A stretch of DNA of 14,126 nt from CAZNNH01 sp964574335 (lineage in GTDB: Bacteria; Acidobacteriota; Vicinamibacteria; Fen-336), in contig CAZNNH010000167.1 of assembly GCA_964574335.1 (NCBI GenBank), positions 1 to 14,126 of the forward strand, written 5' to 3'. The position numbers were made by a program, and so were the translations under genes. Each line of letters opens with the position of its first letter. Within the stretch, counting starts at the first letter, position 1. Below, piece after piece: positions 1-8,450 of the stretch. A model generated the notes under the pieces. The model made no database searches. It saw nothing but the letters and a program-made list of their open reading frames with translations, and was not told where the DNA came from.

Positions 1-1
1 G

Positions 2-850
2 AGCCTCCCGCGGGTGGTGCCGGTGGTTCCCGACGAGACCTTCCGCCACCTGGTGGAGCGCCCGGACGCTCCCCAGTGCCCGCAGCTGGCGGTGCTCAGC
101 ATCGACGGCTCCCTCTTCTTCGGCGCCACCCAGCACGTCGAGCGGGCGCTCTTGGGAGAGTCGGGCGCGCCGCCGCCCCGGCGCCACCTGCTGCTCCGGA
201 TGCACGCCGTGAACCACTGCGACTTCACCGGCCTCGAGATGCTCGAGGGGGTGGTCCGCTCGTTTCGGGAACACGGCGGCGACGTCTTCATGGTCGGGGT
301 GCGGCCGGCGGTGCGCGTGATCATGTACGAGACCGGCTTCAAGGACGACCTGGGCGAGGACCACTTCCTCGGTCCGGAGCAGGCGATCGACCGCCTCTTC
401 GAGAGCGTGATCGACCCCGCCGTCTGCTGCTACGACTGCCCCCACCGCGTCTTCGCCGAGTGCCAGGCGATCCCCAAGTACCCGCGTGGATCCGGCCTGC
501 CCCCCTACCGACCCGAGCCCATCGACGCCGCCAGGAAGCTGGACGTCAGGGAGGTGCAACGACGGGCAGCGACGGACGTCGTGGTGGACGTGAGGGAGCC
601 CGAGGAGTATCGGGCCGGCCACATCGCCGGCGCTCGCTCCCTACCCTTGCGCGAGATCCTCGGCCGGGCGGCCGAGCTTCCCCGGGAGCGACCCATCGTC
701 CTGGTCTGCCGCACCGGTCGGCGCAGCCAGCGGGCGCTGGTGATCCTCCGCGACCTCGGCCTGCGCGACGTCGGCTACCTGGCCGGAGGGATCCTGAGCT
801 GGAAGGCGGCCGACTTCCCCCTCGAGCTGGGCCCGGGATCGGACCCTTGA
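2..850 (+). CDS. SulP-family anion permease, C-terminal part: STAS + cysteine cluster + rhodanese (5' partial)
   Basis: The reading frame is open to the left edge, so the start and the membrane domain are missing. What remains begins in the linker after the last membrane helix and runs into a STAS domain (about bases 80-400), recognised by a GSLFFGA segment and a D-F-T-G motif at the site where STAS domains carry the conserved D-x-S/T-G loop. A compact cluster follows, CCYDC then AEC (Cys codons at bases 425, 428, 437 and 461). The C-terminal third is a rhodanese domain (about bases 530-830) with the active-site loop CRTGRRS; its catalytic Cys codon is at 707-709. SulP proteins carry sulfate, bicarbonate or other anions across the inner membrane, and rhodaneses move sulfane sulfur. 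The fusion suggests sulfur-linked transport, but the substrate cannot be read here. The stop lies 16 bp from the convergent gene's stop. The family call is firm; the missing permease part is inferred. Confidence 0.85.
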   Translation, partial: SLPRVVPVVPDETFRHLVERPDAPQCPQLAVLSIDGSLFFGATQHVERALLGESGAPPPRRHLLLRMHAVNHCDFTGLEMLEGVVRSFREHGGDVFMVGVRPAVRVIMYETGFKDDLGEDHFLGPEQAIDRLFESVIDPAVCCYDCPHRVFAECQAIPKYPRGSGLPPYRPEPIDAARKLDVREVQRRAATDVVVDVREPEEYRAGHIAGARSLPLREILGRAAELPRERPIVLVCRTGRRSQRALVILRDLGLRDVGYLAGGILSWKAADFPLELGPGSDP

Positions 851-866
851 ACGACCGGGACCGGGG

Positions 867-1523
867 TCATGGGCTGGGGCCCTCCTCGTCGCTGTCCGCG
901 GGCTCGGCCCGGAGGTAGTGCCGGTAGGCCGCAACCGCCCGGCACTCGCCGTGAATCTCCTCCAGGAGCTGGAAGCGGAACTCGGCCACGCCCCAGTAGG
1001 CCGCGGGGTCCAGCCGGCGATCCCGAAGCTCGATGTGATCTCCCAACGCATCGGTCACCCGATAGAGGAAGTAGGTGTCGTTCTTCCCCTTGAGCTTCTT
1101 GATCGTCGACTTGGCGGAGCAGATCGGGTCGATCGAGGCCAGCGTCCCCCCCATGCTGAGGAAGCCCGACCGGTAGCGCTCCATCTCGTCCCGGGTCGGA
1201 GGGCGGTCCGGAGAAGGAGCGGTGCGGGACCCAATGTCGCCGAGCGACTCCATCACTGACGCATCGGGGACCGGCTTCACCACCTCGCTCGGGAAGCAGG
1301 GCCGACCTGAGTCCTGCAGCTTCTTGCAGGGCTCGGTCCGCTCCTCGAAGTACCGGTCCACGACCCCCTCGACGGAGTCGCGGAGCGGCGCGTCGGAGCG
1401 GGTCGGCGTGGCGTCCTCGTCGTCCGCCGCGGTAGCCACGAGCGGGCAGACGATGGCGCTCGAGAGCGCCACCAGGGCCCACCTCGTCGCCGACCCCGCA
1501 CGAGTCCTCTTTCCGCCGGGCAC
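867..1523 (-). CDS. Hypothetical secreted protein with four cysteines
   Basis: This is a 218-residue protein that I do not recognise. Residues 1-32 look like a Sec signal peptide: a basic n-region, a hydrophobic stretch around 15-31 and likely cleavage after ATA. The mature part is acidic and proline-rich in places, with four cysteines (about residues 66, 76, 135 and 194) that could form two disulfides in the periplasm. There is no lipobox after the hydrophobic stretch and no second membrane helix. The start codon is GTG; AAGAGG sits five bases upstream and an in-frame stop lies just before that, which supports this start. It lies 60 bp downstream of the globin gene on the same strand and could share its transcript. 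Overlapping open frames on both strands lack a signal peptide and look like shadows. Confidence 0.7.
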   Translation of the reverse strand: MPGGKRTRAGSATRWALVALSSAIVCPLVATAADDEDATPTRSDAPLRDSVEGVVDRYFEERTEPCKKLQDSGRPCFPSEVVKPVPDASVMESLGDIGSRTAPSPDRPPTRDEMERYRSGFLSMGGTLASIDPICSAKSTIKKLKGKNDTYFLYRVTDALGDHIELRDRRLDPAAYWGVAEFRFQLLEEIHGECRAVAAYRHYLRAEPADSDEEGPSP

Positions 1524-1583
1524 GCAACCTCTTCCCGGGGTTAGACGCCGGCTGGCCGGCCGCGGACGGCACCGGATCCCCCG

Positions 1584-1997
1584 CTACTGGTGGTAGCGGG
1601 TGCACATGTAGTGGATGCCGACCATCATCACCGCCTCCCAGGCCGCCGAGACCTCCGCCCCGAACTGCGGGTCGCACTCCTTCACGGCGGCCAGCAGGCT
1701 GTCCAACCAGAGGTCGTAGAGCTCGGCTCCGATGTCGAGCTGCCGGGCGCTGTGGCGGGTCGCGATGTCCTTGAGGTATCGCTCCGGCCCACCCGGCTCG
1801 CCGGTGGAAGCCAGCAGGATCAGGTGAAGCGAGGCGCGCAGGGCCCGCTTCTGGCGGACGAAGTCGGTGTTCCTGAACTTCTCTTGGACCTTGGGCGAGG
1901 AGGCCAGGAAGACCTCGTAGAAGCGATCCAGGAAGCGGGGGTGGGCGTTGCAGCGCTGCAGGCTGGCCTCGAAGGTCGCGAGGGTCGACTCGTCCAT
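1584..1997 (-). CDS. Single-domain globin (flavohemoglobin-like fold)
   Basis: This is a 137-residue soluble heme protein spanning a whole globin fold and little else. Landmarks fit the flavohemoglobin-type globin family: Tyr27 at the B10 position (FYEVF), Phe41 at CD1, Gln49 at E7 (RQKRAL) and His82 in RHS as the proximal F8 ligand. A C-terminal helix carries a conserved AW pair (residues 119-120). A Tyr-B10/Gln-E7 distal pocket is typical of globins that bind oxygen tightly or detoxify nitric oxide. No FAD/NAD reductase domain is attached and none is encoded in the window, so an electron donor would have to come from elsewhere, or the protein is a sensor or carrier. The start at 1997 is chosen over a longer frame from 2069 because GGAG lies about eight bases upstream and the added residues are basic and not globin-like. 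The helix-position assignments were aligned by eye. Confidence 0.85.
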   Translation of the reverse strand: MDESTLATFEASLQRCNAHPRFLDRFYEVFLASSPKVQEKFRNTDFVRQKRALRASLHLILLASTGEPGGPERYLKDIATRHSARQLDIGAELYDLWLDSLLAAVKECDPQFGAEVSAAWEAVMMVGIHYMCTRYHQ

Positions 1998-2028
1998 CGT
2001 CTTCTCCGAGAGGTGCTGCGGAGTGACG

Positions 2029-2034
2029 ATTCTA
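2029..2034 (-). promoter_or_regulatory. Possible -10 element for the globin gene
   Basis: Reading the minus strand, TAGAAT matches five of six bases of the sigma70 -10 box. It would start transcription about 25 bases before the globin start codon. No matching -35 hexamer is seen at 16-18 bp spacing, so the promoter, if real, may need an activator or another sigma factor. The rest of the 148-bp gap between the ABC-F gene and the globin gene (1998-2145) shows no convincing terminator or repeat. Confidence 0.3.
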
Positions 2035-2145
2035 CTACGGCGGCCTGCCACGCCGCGCCGGCCTTCCACCTGCCGCGCTCTCAGCCCAACGGTGAATTCC
2101 AGCCCGGCACTTCAGAGATCACCAACCGTGTCCCGGGCCGGCGGG

Positions 2146-3963
<1,818 letters not shown>

Positions 3964-4016
3964 GAGAAGCCCATCCTACCTGACGTCTCCGACGGCCGAG
4001 CCGGATGAACGCCCCG

Positions 4017-5066
4017 CTACTTGACCTTGATGCCCAGGATCCGGCCGGCGAGCGACTTGACCGAGTACTCGTCGTCCTTGGGGCCCTTCTCCTCGATCAG
4101 GGCCATGGCCGCCTCGCCACCGATGTAGTCCAGGGCCTTCAGCGTGTACCAGCGGCCCTGCTCGTCTTCCTGGCCGTACCGTTCGATCAGGGGGGCCACC
4201 GTCTCGGGCGAGCCGATGCTGGCCAGGGCGTTGAGCACCAGGATGCGCCCGTCCGAGTCGTCCTCCTTCGGGAGCAGCGCCAAGAGCGCCGTCTCGGCGC
4301 CGGCGGGCCGGGCCAGACCGATCACGCGGAGGTCCGCGGCCTGGTCCTCGAGGCCGGGGGCCTCGAGCTTGGCGACCTTGCTCTCGACGTCCGGCGCGCT
4401 CTTGGCCTTGACGAACTCGCGGTTGAGGCGACCGAGGAGCTCCTGAGACCCGTTCACGATCAGCGTCGCCAGCGCCGCCTCCGACGCTCCGGTTCGGCTG
4501 AAGCCGCCGCCGCCTTCCTCGTGGAAGCCGTGAATCCGGTAGTGACGGCTCTCCGCCACACCGCCGGGCCCCTGGACATCGAGGGTCACGTCGGCGAAGC
4601 CGTAGAACAAGATGTTGCCGAACCCGGTGATCTGCCAGCTCTCGATGTAGATGTCCTTGAGGTCGCCGGACACCTTCCAGCAGTCGCCGGCGGCGTCCTC
4701 CGCCGCCAGCGGCAGCCCCATCGCTTTGGCCTCGGCCCGCATCGACTCGGCCAGGAGCTCGCCGAGGGCGATCTTCTGATCCAGCTTGAGGGTCGGGCCC
4801 TTGGTGAAGATGTTGCCCCGGCCACGGACGATCTTCTCCTTCGGGTCGTAGGAGCTGGTCAGCGTCCCGATGGTGAGGGGCGCCACTCCGGTGGCGTCGA
4901 AGATCGGCGACTTGATGGTGTTGTCTTCGTGATGCCCGTACCCCTCCTCGGCGATCCGTACCTGCTTGATGGTCCCGACGGCATGGGCCGCCCTGACGGG
5001 CAGCAGCAGCCCGACCGCCACCAAGCCGGTGACCAACAGGCTGTGCCTGCAACAGCGAGAACGCAT
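4017..5066 (-). CDS. Secreted HEAT-repeat protein of unknown function
   Basis: This 349-residue protein starts with a clear Sec signal peptide (residues 1-29, hydrophobic 10-22, cleavage likely after AHA). Residues 30-215 form an unrecognised alpha/beta-looking domain containing a TIGTLTSSYDPKEK stretch, a helix rich in Ala/Glu (100-116) and aromatic strands around 139-160. Residues about 245-349 are helical and read as three HEAT-like or PBS-lyase-like repeats (an ALLALLP...ILVLNALASIGSPETVAPLIE pattern, then YTLKALDYIGGEAAMALIEEKG), normally a protein-binding scaffold. There is no lipobox, so it is probably a soluble periplasmic protein. The start has an excellent ribosome binding site, GGGGAGGTGA, five to six bases upstream. 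A 252-bp gap separates it from the permease gene upstream, so it probably has its own promoter, though I could not identify one with confidence. Confidence 0.75.
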   Translation of the reverse strand: MRSRCCRHSLLVTGLVAVGLLLPVRAAHAVGTIKQVRIAEEGYGHHEDNTIKSPIFDATGVAPLTIGTLTSSYDPKEKIVRGRGNIFTKGPTLKLDQKIALGELLAESMRAEAKAMGLPLAAEDAAGDCWKVSGDLKDIYIESWQITGFGNILFYGFADVTLDVQGPGGVAESRHYRIHGFHEEGGGGFSRTGASEAALATLIVNGSQELLGRLNREFVKAKSAPDVESKVAKLEAPGLEDQAADLRVIGLARPAGAETALLALLPKEDDSDGRILVLNALASIGSPETVAPLIERYGQEDEQGRWYTLKALDYIGGEAAMALIEEKGPKDDEYSVKSLAGRILGIKVK

Positions 5067-5318
5067 GGGTTCACCTCCCCGATCTGTGCTCGACTAGCCA
5101 GCCTCCATCGAGGCTCACGTTGCCGCGACGCCGGCCTCGGGCCGACGCGCGACCCACCGACCAAACGACTGCCTGGCGGCCCGTCAAGGCCGGCTCGAGA
5201 CGCGAGTCGGTCGGGTCCGGTCGATTCCACGATGGGGAGAGCCGCTCAACGAGAGCATATGTCGCCTGTCAAGCTCGCTGGCGCCCCTCAGCCGCCGATG
5301 GTGGCGTCAGTGCCGGCC
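5067..5318. other. Intergenic region upstream of the HEAT-repeat gene
   Basis: This 252-bp gap contains no credible gene. On the minus strand TTGACA occurs at 5272-5267, but no -10 hexamer follows at 16-18 bp. Directly after it, AGGCGACAT (plus strand ATGTCGCCT, 5259-5267) is identical to nine bases covering the PadR ribosome binding site and start codon at 8292-8300. An imperfect GCCGCC/GGTGGC hairpin near 5292-5306 lacks a T-run, so I do not call it a terminator. Confidence 0.4.
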
Positions 5319-7958
5319 CTACCCCTCGTCGCGCAGGACCACCATCGGCTCGACCAGGGCCGCCCTCCTGGCTGGGATCCAGCCCGCTAGCAGGCCCACC
5401 GCCGCCACCGAGGCGCAGGCAATCGCCAGGGCTGTCGGGTCGAGCGCCGAGACCTGGAACAGCAGGCCCTCCATCACGCGTGTCAGCGCCAGAGCTCCCC
5501 CCAGCCCGAGCACGATGCCGACCAGGATCATCCGAGCTGCGCTGCCCAGCACGTGTGACAACACGTCTCCGGAACGGGCCCCGAGTGCCATTCGAATGCC
5601 GATCTCCCGCCTCCGCTCGACGACGGCGTGCGCCAGAACACCGTACAGCCCGAGCGCGGCGAGGAGCATGGCGACCGCGGCAAAGGCACCGATGATCCAG
5701 GTCGGCCGGCTGGTCCCGGCAAGGGTCCACTCCTTGATCCGTTCCAGCGTGCGCACCTCGCCGAGGGCCAGGTTGGGATCGAGCCGCGCCACCGCTTGAC
5801 GGATGGCGGGCATCACGGAGGATGGCTCTTGCCGGGTCCGGACGATCAGCTTGATCCGGCGGGCCGGGACCTGCGCCAGCGGCACGTACACTATCGGAGC
5901 GTGGGCGCCTTTCGCGTCGTCGGTCAGCTCGCTGCGGATGACCCCCACCACCTCCGCCTCCAACAGGTCCGCCTCCCTGTCCACGTAGCGCGGTGTGACG
6001 ACGCGTACCTTCTTTCCCACCGGATCGGCAAAGCCGAGCTCCTCCGACATCCGGGCGGCCAGCTCTTCGTTGATCACCACCGCCGGTGGGGCACCGGCAC
6101 GGTCCCGGTCGTCGATGCCGCGGCCCGAGAGCACCGGGATGCCGAAGAGATGAAGGTAGGCGGGACCCACCCGCTTGTAGCGGACCTCGATGGTGGTGTC
6201 GTAGCTCATCGACAGGATCGCCATCCCTTCGCGCACCGGCTCGAGTGGCAGCCAGGTGGACAGGGCGGCCTCCTCGACGCCCGGTACCGCCTTGACCCTG
6301 TCGATGACGGAGTCGTAGAACAGGGTCGACCTCTCCGGGTTCGGATAGGCGGCCAACGGCAGGTTGGTCGACATCGTGATGATGTTCTCGGTCGCCACCC
6401 TGGGGTCCACCCTCTGAAGGTTGAGGAGGCTCCGGAACAGCAGCAGCGCTCCACAGACCAGCACCAGCGAAACCGCGACCTCGCCGGCGACGATGACGCG
6501 ACGCAGCCCCTCACGCGATCGGGACGACCCGCGCCCCACCTGGCTCATCGACAGGGCCAACCTGCTGAAGGACGCCGCCAGCGACGGTAGGAGACCGACC
6601 AGCACGGTCACGGCCAGCGCCACCACACCGGCGAAGGCAAGCACCCGCAGATCCAGACCCACCTCCGCGGTGAACGGGAGGGAGTCGGCCAGCAGTGGGG
6701 CCGCTCCGGCCAACAGCAGGTGGGCGACACCGATGCCCGCGCCGCCCCCCAACAGAGCGAGGACCAGGCTCTCCGTCAGCAACTGACCCACCAGGCGGCC
6801 TCGGCTGGCCCCCAAAGCGGACCGCACCGCCATCTCCTTCCTGCGGGCGGCACCCCGCGCCAGCAACAGGTTGGCCACGTTGGCACAGGCGATCAGCAGC
6901 ACCATCACTACCGCTCCGAACGCTACCTGGATCGAGCGGCGCAGGGTGTGCCCCACCATCCGCTGGTCGAAGGGTTCCACGGCCACGTTCCAGTCCTTCT
7001 TCCAGTCGGGAGAGAGGTCGGTGAGGCTGGCATCGATGGCCACCATCTCCTCCCTCGCCTGTGCCAAGCTCACCCCGCGCCGCAGCCGCCCCAGCACCCC
7101 GAACCAGTGGGAGCCCCGGGTCTGGTCGGCCGGCGTGAAGACGAGGGGCTTCCAGAGATCGCCTTCCTCGCGATCGAAGCTGCCTGGGGGCAGGACCCCG
7201 ATGACACGGTTCGGCTCGCCGTCGAGAACCAGGTCACGGCCCAGGATGTCCGGATCGCCCCCGAAGCGCGACTGCCAAGCCGCGTGGCTGAGCACGATCA
7301 CAGGGTCGGCCCCAGGCTGATCCTCCTCCGGCGCGAACGTGCGACCGATCTGGGCCGTCACGCCGAACACCTCGAAGTAGTCCGCCGACACCCGCAGGCC
7401 CCCGATCCGCTCCGGGGCGCCCCGGCCGGTCAGGCTGGCTTCGAGGGTTGTCTCTGCCGAAAGAGCCTCGAAGACCGTGCTGAGGCGTTTCCAGTCCTGG
7501 AAGTCCGGGGCGTTCACCCCGTTGATCTCGCCCGCCCTCGGGCTCTCCCACACCCTGACCATGCGCTCCGGATCCGGGAACGGCAGCGGCTTCAGCAGGA
7601 CGGCGTCCACCAGGCTGAACATCGCCGCGTTCGCCCCGATGCCGAGCGCCAGGACGCCGACCGCGACCAGCGCGAATCCCGGGTTCCGCCTGAGGGACGC
7701 CAGCCCGTACCGGAGGTCGCTCAGCAGCGTCTCGATCCACCGCAGACTGCGGCGATCGCGATGAGCCTCCTTCACCGGCTCAATTCCCCCGAAGCGGAGA
7801 CGTGCCACCCGTCGGGCCTCCGCCGGCCTCATCCCCGCGGCGAGCGCCTCCTGCTCAGCCATCTCCAGGTGGGCCAGGATCTCCCCTTCCAGCTCGCGGT
7901 CCAGACGTCGCTTCCGCGCCAGCGCCAGCAAGCGCTCCACCAGCCGGCGGACCGTCAC
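5319..7958 (-). CDS. ADOP-family MacB/FtsX-type ABC permease
   Basis: This 879-residue inner-membrane protein has the layout of the acidobacterial duplicated orphan permeases. A cytoplasmic N-terminal segment (1-90, with ELEGEILAHLEMAEQEAL) leads to TM1 (about 95-120) and a periplasmic MacB-type core (125-335). Three membrane helices follow (about 345-367, 393-420, 437-462). The second half repeats the plan: TM at about 487-510, a second periplasmic domain (515-740), then helices at about 752-776, 808-828 and 842-862. The FtsX motif is duplicated: RRKEMAVRSALGAS (372-385) and RRREIGIRMALGAR (782-795). Family members lack a fused ATPase, and no partner ATPase is encoded here; export or envelope signalling is likely but the cargo is unknown. 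The GTG start at 7958 overlaps the PadR stop as GTGA, implying coupled translation. It is preferred to a longer frame from 8093 that would lie inside PadR. Confidence 0.9.
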   Translation of the reverse strand: MTVRRLVERLLALARKRRLDRELEGEILAHLEMAEQEALAAGMRPAEARRVARLRFGGIEPVKEAHRDRRSLRWIETLLSDLRYGLASLRRNPGFALVAVGVLALGIGANAAMFSLVDAVLLKPLPFPDPERMVRVWESPRAGEINGVNAPDFQDWKRLSTVFEALSAETTLEASLTGRGAPERIGGLRVSADYFEVFGVTAQIGRTFAPEEDQPGADPVIVLSHAAWQSRFGGDPDILGRDLVLDGEPNRVIGVLPPGSFDREEGDLWKPLVFTPADQTRGSHWFGVLGRLRRGVSLAQAREEMVAIDASLTDLSPDWKKDWNVAVEPFDQRMVGHTLRRSIQVAFGAVVMVLLIACANVANLLLARGAARRKEMAVRSALGASRGRLVGQLLTESLVLALLGGGAGIGVAHLLLAGAAPLLADSLPFTAEVGLDLRVLAFAGVVALAVTVLVGLLPSLAASFSRLALSMSQVGRGSSRSREGLRRVIVAGEVAVSLVLVCGALLLFRSLLNLQRVDPRVATENIITMSTNLPLAAYPNPERSTLFYDSVIDRVKAVPGVEEAALSTWLPLEPVREGMAILSMSYDTTIEVRYKRVGPAYLHLFGIPVLSGRGIDDRDRAGAPPAVVINEELAARMSEELGFADPVGKKVRVVTPRYVDREADLLEAEVVGVIRSELTDDAKGAHAPIVYVPLAQVPARRIKLIVRTRQEPSSVMPAIRQAVARLDPNLALGEVRTLERIKEWTLAGTSRPTWIIGAFAAVAMLLAALGLYGVLAHAVVERRREIGIRMALGARSGDVLSHVLGSAARMILVGIVLGLGGALALTRVMEGLLFQVSALDPTALAIACASVAAVGLLAGWIPARRAALVEPMVVLRDEG

Positions 7959-8293
7959 GGTGTGGCCTCCAGGAACCGCGCCACCAGGGCGTTGGCCCGC
8001 TCCCACCGCGCGATCTCGAGCCCCACTTGCTTCCGCCCGCTCTTGGTGAGCGAGTACAGCTTCACCTTCCGGTTGGTCTCCGAGACACCCCATTCAGTCC
8101 GGATCCAGCCCTCCTGCTCCAGCCGGATCAGGGCCGGATAGATGGATCCTTGGCTCAGGCAAAGGGCGTCTCCAGAGACCTGCTCGATCCGCCTGGCGAT
8201 GCGGTAGCCGTGCATCGTCCCCATGCTCTCGAGGGTCTTGAGGATCAACAGGTCCAGCGTTCCATACGGCACGTCGGTCTTATCTTTCGACAT
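7955..8293 (-). CDS. PadR-family transcriptional regulator paired with the ADOP permease
   Basis: This 112-residue protein is a winged-helix DNA-binding repressor of the short PadR class. The core is recognisable throughout: GTLDLLILKTLE (11-22), HGYRIARRIEQVSGDAL (28-44), the recognition helix and turn LSQGSIYPALIRLEQEGWI (46-64), the wing SETNRKVKLYSLT (71-83), and a helical tail KQVGLEIARWERANALVARFLE for dimerisation. PadR proteins often repress the adjacent gene and their own and release DNA on binding a small molecule; the effector is unknown. The start at 8293 has GGGAGG five bases upstream; a longer frame from 8362 would run through the promoter and is rejected. Its stop overlaps the permease start by four bases, so the two form one operon. 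Confidence 0.92.
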   Translation of the reverse strand: MSKDKTDVPYGTLDLLILKTLESMGTMHGYRIARRIEQVSGDALCLSQGSIYPALIRLEQEGWIRTEWGVSETNRKVKLYSLTKSGRKQVGLEIARWERANALVARFLEATP

Positions 8294-8307
8294 GTCGCCT
8301 CCCGACA
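8288..8307. promoter_or_regulatory. Overlapping inverted repeats over the padR ribosome binding site and start (putative operator)
   Basis: Read on the minus strand, TGTCG-GGAGG-CGACA places the Shine-Dalgarno core GGAGG exactly in the five-base gap between inverted five-base arms (8307-8293). The right arm is also half of a perfect 10-bp palindrome CGACATGTCG (8288-8297) centred on the start codon. The three TGTCG/CGACA half-sites lie at or just after the predicted transcription start, as expected for a repressor operator. The site could bind PadR itself or fold in the RNA; binding is inferred. Confidence 0.45.
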
Positions 8308-8312
8308 GGTAG

Positions 8313-8341
8313 ACGATAGCCCTCCCGGGACGGAGTGTCAA
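8313..8341 (-). promoter_or_regulatory. Sigma70-type promoter of the padR-ADOP operon
   Basis: On the minus strand a perfect -35 box, TTGACA (8341-8336), is separated by exactly 17 bp from TATCGT (8318-8313), a four-of-six match to the -10 box. Transcription would begin near 8306, about 13 bases before the PadR start codon and so very close to its ribosome binding site. An 8-bp palindrome TCCCGGGA (8323-8330) sits inside the spacer and could be part of an operator. Confidence 0.7.
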
Positions 8342-8450
8342 CGGGCGGGCCGCCGGCTTCACCTGGCCGTGCGCTTCTACGTCGCCGTGCGGCCGGATCG
8401 GCTAGGATCGACGGGCGAGAGCGTCCGAGCTCGATGCTGGAGGGACACGC

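Noticed and set aside
841..875. Possible bidirectional terminator between the convergent permease and secreted-protein genes
   Set aside because: Only short imperfect GC arms are present, without a T-run on either strand; in DNA this GC-rich such arms are expected by chance.
775..1677. A 300-codon minus-strand frame overlapping the secreted four-cysteine gene
   Set aside because: The translation is mostly Arg, Gly, Pro and Ala, overlaps three better-supported genes and lacks a signal or domain.
7959..8093. N-terminal extension of the permease by 45 residues
   Set aside because: It would lie entirely inside the PadR gene. The GTG at 7958 overlapping the PadR stop gives a normal ADOP N-terminus.
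6720..8141. A 473-codon plus-strand frame opposite the permease and PadR genes
   Set aside because: The minus-strand genes here have unmistakable ADOP and PadR motifs and overlapping translational coupling; this frame is a low-complexity His/Arg/Gln-rich shadow.
8403..8408. TAGGAT as a -10 box for the GH95 gene
   Set aside because: No -35-like hexamer occurs at 16-19 bp spacing, and such hexamers are too common to call alone.
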